Assembly: GCA_964549245.1 (NCBI GenBank)
Contig: CAZJUO010000022.1
Span: 1-17,760, forward strand
Direction of reading: 5' to 3'
Source: CAZJUO01 sp964549245
GTDB taxonomy: Bacteria; Patescibacteriota; Patescibacteriia; UBA10025; JAHIVO01
DNA length: 17,760 nucleotides
The notes below the pieces were generated by a model, which was not told the origin of the DNA, ran no database searches, and saw nothing but the letters and a program-made list of their open reading frames with translations. The translations under genes and the position numbers were made by a program. Of this stretch, positions 15,509 through 17,760 are shown in pieces; position 1 is the first letter of the stretch; each line of letters starts with the position of its first letter.

Positions 15509-15539
15509 ATCCCTTGATACTTTTATCAGGGGATTTTTT
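15509..15539 (+). terminator. Rho-independent terminator after first DUF4342 gene
   Basis: ATCCCTTGATA (15509-15519) pairs with TATCAGGGGAT (15524-15534) with one G-U pair, a 4-base loop and a T6 tract. It is followed within 3 bases by the next promoter's -35. Confidence 0.85.
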
Positions 15540-15541
15540 AC

Positions 15542-15570
15542 TTGACACAAGCCTGCCAATACCCTAGTAT
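15542..15570 (+). promoter_or_regulatory. Promoter of the second DUF4342 gene
   Basis: TTGACA (15542-15547), a 17-base spacer and TAGTAT (15565-15570). An overlapping TATAAT (15568-15573) would need a 20-base spacer. The transcript would start near 15577, about 20 bases before the ATG. Confidence 0.65.
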
Positions 15571-15595
15571 AATAAATAAATTAACCATTAAAATT

Positions 15596-15847
15596 ATGCC
15601 AGAGGAAAAAACATTTAAAGAAGAACTAAAAGTTACCGGAGACCAGCTGGTTGCTACCGTAATAAAATTAGTCCACGAAGGCAACGTCCGAAAAATCATT
15701 ATTAAAAATGAAGCTGGCGATCAGGTACTGTCCATTCCCGTGACCGTGGCTACGGTTGGCGCTCTGCTATTACCGGTATTGGCGGCGGTAGGGGCTTTGG
15801 CTGCCTTACTGACCAACTGTACAGTTGAAGTAATTAAAGTAAAATAA
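15596..15847 (+). CDS. DUF4342-family protein, copy 2
   Basis: The ATG at 15596 gives 83 residues starting MPEEKTFKEELKV. An in-frame TTG at 15542 is the promoter's own -35 and cannot be the start. It is clearly homologous to the preceding gene: TGDQLVATVIKLV, then HEGNVRKIIIKNEAGD, a hydrophobic stretch of alternating V, A, G and L (about 46-72), and a closing NCTVEVIKV with the single Cys aligned. This copy is nearer the typical DUF4342 pattern; copy 1 has a four-residue insertion before EGN. No SD is seen, unlike its neighbours. No terminator follows, so it may be co-transcribed with the membrane protein gene starting near 15884-15893, 36-45 bases downstream. Confidence 0.85.
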   Translation: MPEEKTFKEELKVTGDQLVATVIKLVHEGNVRKIIIKNEAGDQVLSIPVTVATVGALLLPVLAAVGALAALLTNCTVEVIKVK

Positions 15848-15892
15848 TTTAAATATAGTTAAACAGGGGAGGGAATTATCATCATTGATCCT

Positions 15893-16237
15893 TTGACATT
15901 GCGAATAATATCAATGGCGGTTGGATGTTGTCTGCTTATTATTTTGGCAGTTGCCAATTCACTGAAACGAAAGTATTTTATTCAAGCAGCTGAACATTTC
16001 ATTTGTCTTTCAAAGACTGATGAACTAATTAATCGTGATATAAACCATTACATTAATGCCATTTTTGAAACAGACTATTCGGAAGGAAAAAAGACACTTC
16101 GTGATGAACAACCAAATATATTTCATCAGGAGTATAAAAAGTTTTTTATTGTTGATCTGGTGTTTCGCTTTTCCTTATCATTAGGATCTATTACTATGGT
16201 GCTTTTTCTTTGCTCTTTTTGTAGCCATCCAACCTAA
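15893..16237 (+). CDS. Two-helix membrane protein, unrecognised; start uncertain
   Basis: About 114 residues. One hydrophobic helix lies near the N-terminus (ISMAVGCCLLIILAVAN). A charged middle domain of about 60 residues follows, with QAAEHFICLSKTDELINRDI and a KKTLRDEQ stretch, then a C-terminal helix (about 86-108) ending in CSFCSHPT. No family is recognised. The start given is TTG 15893, but the strong SD-like GGGGAGGG (15866-15873) is 19 bases away. In-frame ATC 15881 or ATT 15884 are 7 and 10 bases from it, and the first in-frame ATG is 15914 without an SD. A rare start codon near 15884 is therefore possible. It lies 45 bases after the second DUF4342 gene without an intervening terminator and is followed by one at 16263. 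Confidence 0.62.
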   Translation: MTLRIISMAVGCCLLIILAVANSLKRKYFIQAAEHFICLSKTDELINRDINHYINAIFETDYSEGKKTLRDEQPNIFHQEYKKFFIVDLVFRFSLSLGSITMVLFLCSFCSHPT

Positions 16238-16262
16238 TCAATGTTTTAATCGAATACTGTTT

Positions 16263-16297
16263 AAAGCGGGTTATCGTTACGGAGGCCCGCTTTTTTT
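16263..16297 (+). terminator. Rho-independent terminator
   Basis: AAAGCGGG (16263-16270) pairs with CCCGCTTT (16286-16293) around a 15-base loop, followed by more T residues. It ends the transcription unit of the second DUF4342 gene and its downstream neighbour. Confidence 0.85.
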
Positions 16298-16301
16298 ATT
16301 A

Positions 16302-16329
16302 TTGACAATATATAATATCAAAGTATAAT
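16302..16329 (+). promoter_or_regulatory. Consensus promoter of the four-helix membrane protein gene
   Basis: Perfect TTGACA (16302-16307) and perfect TATAAT (16324-16329) with a 16-base spacer. The start would be near 16336, with a leader of about 33 bases ending in a strong SD. Confidence 0.8.
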
Positions 16330-16368
16330 GGTGTAATACGTTCTTTTACAAGCAACCAAGGAGGAATG

Positions 16369-16962
16369 ATGTATTTTTTAGTTGAAATACTGAACGTTAG
16401 CTATCATGATGCTAGGCTGTTTGTTGGCTTTTGCATACTTGGTATGGGGTTTCTATTTGTCAGGTCGTTGCTTTTCCAACAATTTGACAAAGCTATCCTT
16501 GAGACTGCTACTACCACCCCGGAAAAACCCCGTGAATACATTAACGCGTATTTGAAAAATATCACTGATGAGATTGAGGCTAGTGGAAAGAACCCTTTTG
16601 TAATGTTCAATTTGTTTTCACAATTACCAAAAAGATCATATACATACCTATACGCAATACTGTTTATTCAATACGCCAATTACCTTTGCTTTGGAATAGC
16701 TATTTATTACGGAATTACATTGATTACCAGTATTGATGTAAATAATATTGTTATTGACCCCGATCAATCAATTCCACTATTACTTGTCTTACTTGGCATT
16801 ACGGCAATCCTACTTTTTATCCTACACATACTATTGCTTTTACAAAAGCGTGATGATAACGTATTTCGATTAACCACACTTTATTATGCACTTATTATCG
16901 CTGTGGTTTCAATAATATTGATTATTGACGGAATAATATTATACTGCATACATATTTCATAA
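16369..16962 (+). CDS. Four-helix membrane protein (197 residues), unrecognised
   Basis: There are two adjacent ATGs (16366 and 16369). The second is chosen because AGGAGG (16359-16364) is 4 bases from it and only 1 base from the first. The protein has one hydrophobic helix (about 16-35), a charged loop of about 55 residues (including ATTTPEKPREYINAYLKN and ITDEIEASGKN), then three more helices (about 92-120, 136-160 and 170-194). No enzymatic motif or family was recognised. It is a single-gene unit with a consensus promoter upstream and a terminator right after the stop. The helix, charged loop and helix start resembles the preceding membrane protein in layout only. Confidence 0.8.
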   Translation: MYFLVEILNVSYHDARLFVGFCILGMGFLFVRSLLFQQFDKAILETATTTPEKPREYINAYLKNITDEIEASGKNPFVMFNLFSQLPKRSYTYLYAILFIQYANYLCFGIAIYYGITLITSIDVNNIVIDPDQSIPLLLVLLGITAILLFILHILLLLQKRDDNVFRLTTLYYALIIAVVSIILIIDGIILYCIHIS

Positions 16963-16987
16963 GCGGATATTTTATTCCGCTTTTTTA
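16961..16987 (+). terminator. Rho-independent terminator
   Basis: AAGCGGA (16961-16967) pairs with TCCGCTT (16976-16982), followed by a T-rich tract. It overlaps the stop codon of the four-helix membrane protein gene. Confidence 0.8.
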
Positions 16988-16999
16988 TTTGTACTTTCC

Positions 17000-17028
17000 T
17001 TGACAGACTGATTACGCATATATATAAT
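17000..17028 (+). promoter_or_regulatory. Perfect consensus promoter of the acidic protein gene
   Basis: TTGACA (17000-17005), exactly 17 bases, then TATAAT (17023-17028): all 12 consensus positions match at the ideal spacing. The leader would be about 65 bases (from near 17035) and ends in an SD. Confidence 0.85.
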
Positions 17029-17099
17029 AATCAAATTAATAATTGTTCTTTTTTCTAAATTCAATTGTGCAACCAAAAACCAATAACGAGGAGGTAAAA

Positions 17100-17760
17100 G
17101 TGGAAGAACTGGAAAGTATCTTCAATACCCACGGAACCGTAACCATTAACGGTGACGTTAACATCGTTACCAATCCCGAACAGGTAACCTTTATCGACAA
17201 ATCAAAATCAGATGCTTCACCAAGGAAAGAACCTGCCACTACTGAAGAGACGCCGGCTCAAGAAACCGAAATTCCGGAAGGTCCGGAAACGGCAGGGGAA
17301 ACCGAAGAAGAATCCGAAGACGAAGATTTTGGATTAAATATCGCTGCTATGGACTTCAGCGGCATCACCAGAATGCTCTCAAGTTTTCTGGCTTCTGAAA
17401 CCGGTGATTTCCAGAAAAAGCTGAATGCGTTTACTGATGCTGTCGATTTTAAAGATTTGACGAGCCGTATCATGCAAGCCGCCAAAGAGCAAGTTCAGGC
17501 TACGCCCAACCTAAACCCGGCCCTCAAGGAACTATTCAGCGAAACAAATTTACGGATTCAGGGGATACTTTTCATGCTTATCGATAAGCTGGTCCCTACG
17601 GATGATGTCGAAGAGGATATCGATTCGGAAACATCCGACAATGCCGATGATGAAAGCAAGGCAGAGGATTCTGAAACTGATGCACCACCATCACCCGAAG
17701 ATTCCGAAAAAACCTCGGAAGACCAATCCAAAAAGCATGAAGATGCCCCGGCCGAGGATA
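17100..17760 (+). CDS. Acidic protein with internal helical domain, unrecognised (3' end outside window)
   Basis: A GTG at 17100 with AGGAGG 5 bases upstream opens a frame with no stop for at least 220 codons; it runs off the window. The N-terminus is short and beta-like (FNTHGTVTINGDVNIVTN, residues 8-25). A disordered acidic linker rich in E, P and T follows (about 35-75). Then comes a compact, mostly helical part (about 77-166) with FGLNIAAMDFSGITRML and a hydrophobic GILFMLIDKLVP. The rest is again very acidic and disordered (D, E, S, P). No signal peptide, membrane helix or known motif was seen, so function is not assigned. The promoter and SD predict high expression. Minus-strand frames over this region are shadows of it. 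Confidence 0.82.
   Translation, partial: MEELESIFNTHGTVTINGDVNIVTNPEQVTFIDKSKSDASPRKEPATTEETPAQETEIPEGPETAGETEEESEDEDFGLNIAAMDFSGITRMLSSFLASETGDFQKKLNAFTDAVDFKDLTSRIMQAAKEQVQATPNLNPALKELFSETNLRIQGILFMLIDKLVPTDDVEEDIDSETSDNADDESKAEDSETDAPPSPEDSEKTSEDQSKKHEDAPAED

Noticed and set aside
15163..15917. The 13-mer ATAATATCAATGG near 15163 and again near 15905
   Set aside because: AT-rich, only two copies, one in a leader region and one in coding sequence; no sign of a mobile element or attachment site.
17036..17485. Two minus-strand frames of 67 and 75 codons
   Set aside because: They oppose the plus-strand GTG frame at 17100, which has an SD and perfect promoter. Their serine-rich content is the antisense of the acidic codons.
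1..17760. CRISPR arrays, tRNA or rRNA genes, insertion sequences, replication origin
   Set aside because: No spaced direct repeats, tRNA-like cloverleaf sequences, transposase motifs or box clusters were seen on reading both strands by eye.

Overview
The window is AT-rich, densely coded bacterial DNA carrying cell-shape, peptidoglycan-precursor, aminoacyl-tRNA synthetase and division genes. The very short gaps, the absence of Shine-Dalgarno (SD) sequences before most housekeeping genes, a near-leaderless lysS promoter and the family mix suggest an uncultivated Patescibacteria (CPR)-type genome. That placement is an inference; no rRNA or other decisive marker is present.

Left block (1-14051, all + strand). 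The 3' part of proS runs by overlap into mreB-mreC-mreD-mrdA, the elongasome genes that direct lateral wall growth. After a 166-base gap holding promoter-like boxes come greA and a clear terminator. A second long run follows: lysS, an HD-domain protein, an MgtC-family membrane protein, serS, alr, a small zinc-ribbon protein, ddl, ftsQ, a YdjM/DUF457-like membrane protein and a Cas4-like PD-(D/E)XK nuclease. Alr and Ddl make D-alanine and D-Ala-D-Ala for the wall that PBP2 crosslinks under MreBCD guidance. FtsQ belongs to the septal machinery. Most of these genes overlap or are 0-20 bases apart and show no SD sequence.

Middle block (14050-15036, - strand). This holds a short Cys-rich gene of 58 codons, an HU-type DNA-binding protein and a two-helix membrane peptide of 56 residues. 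Each has its own promoter-like sequence, SD and hairpin terminator.

Right block (15114-17760, + strand). This is the accessory-looking part. It holds two DUF4342 paralogues, two unrecognised membrane proteins and a highly acidic protein that runs off the window end. Most transcription units here have a close-to-consensus sigma70-type promoter (two match both hexamers perfectly), a hairpin terminator and, in most cases, a strong SD. The TTGACACA octamer is the -35 element of three promoters within about 450 bases, two of them back to back as a perfect inverted repeat. The contrast with the SD-less housekeeping operons is the most interesting signal in the window. The function of the right block cannot be read from the sequence.
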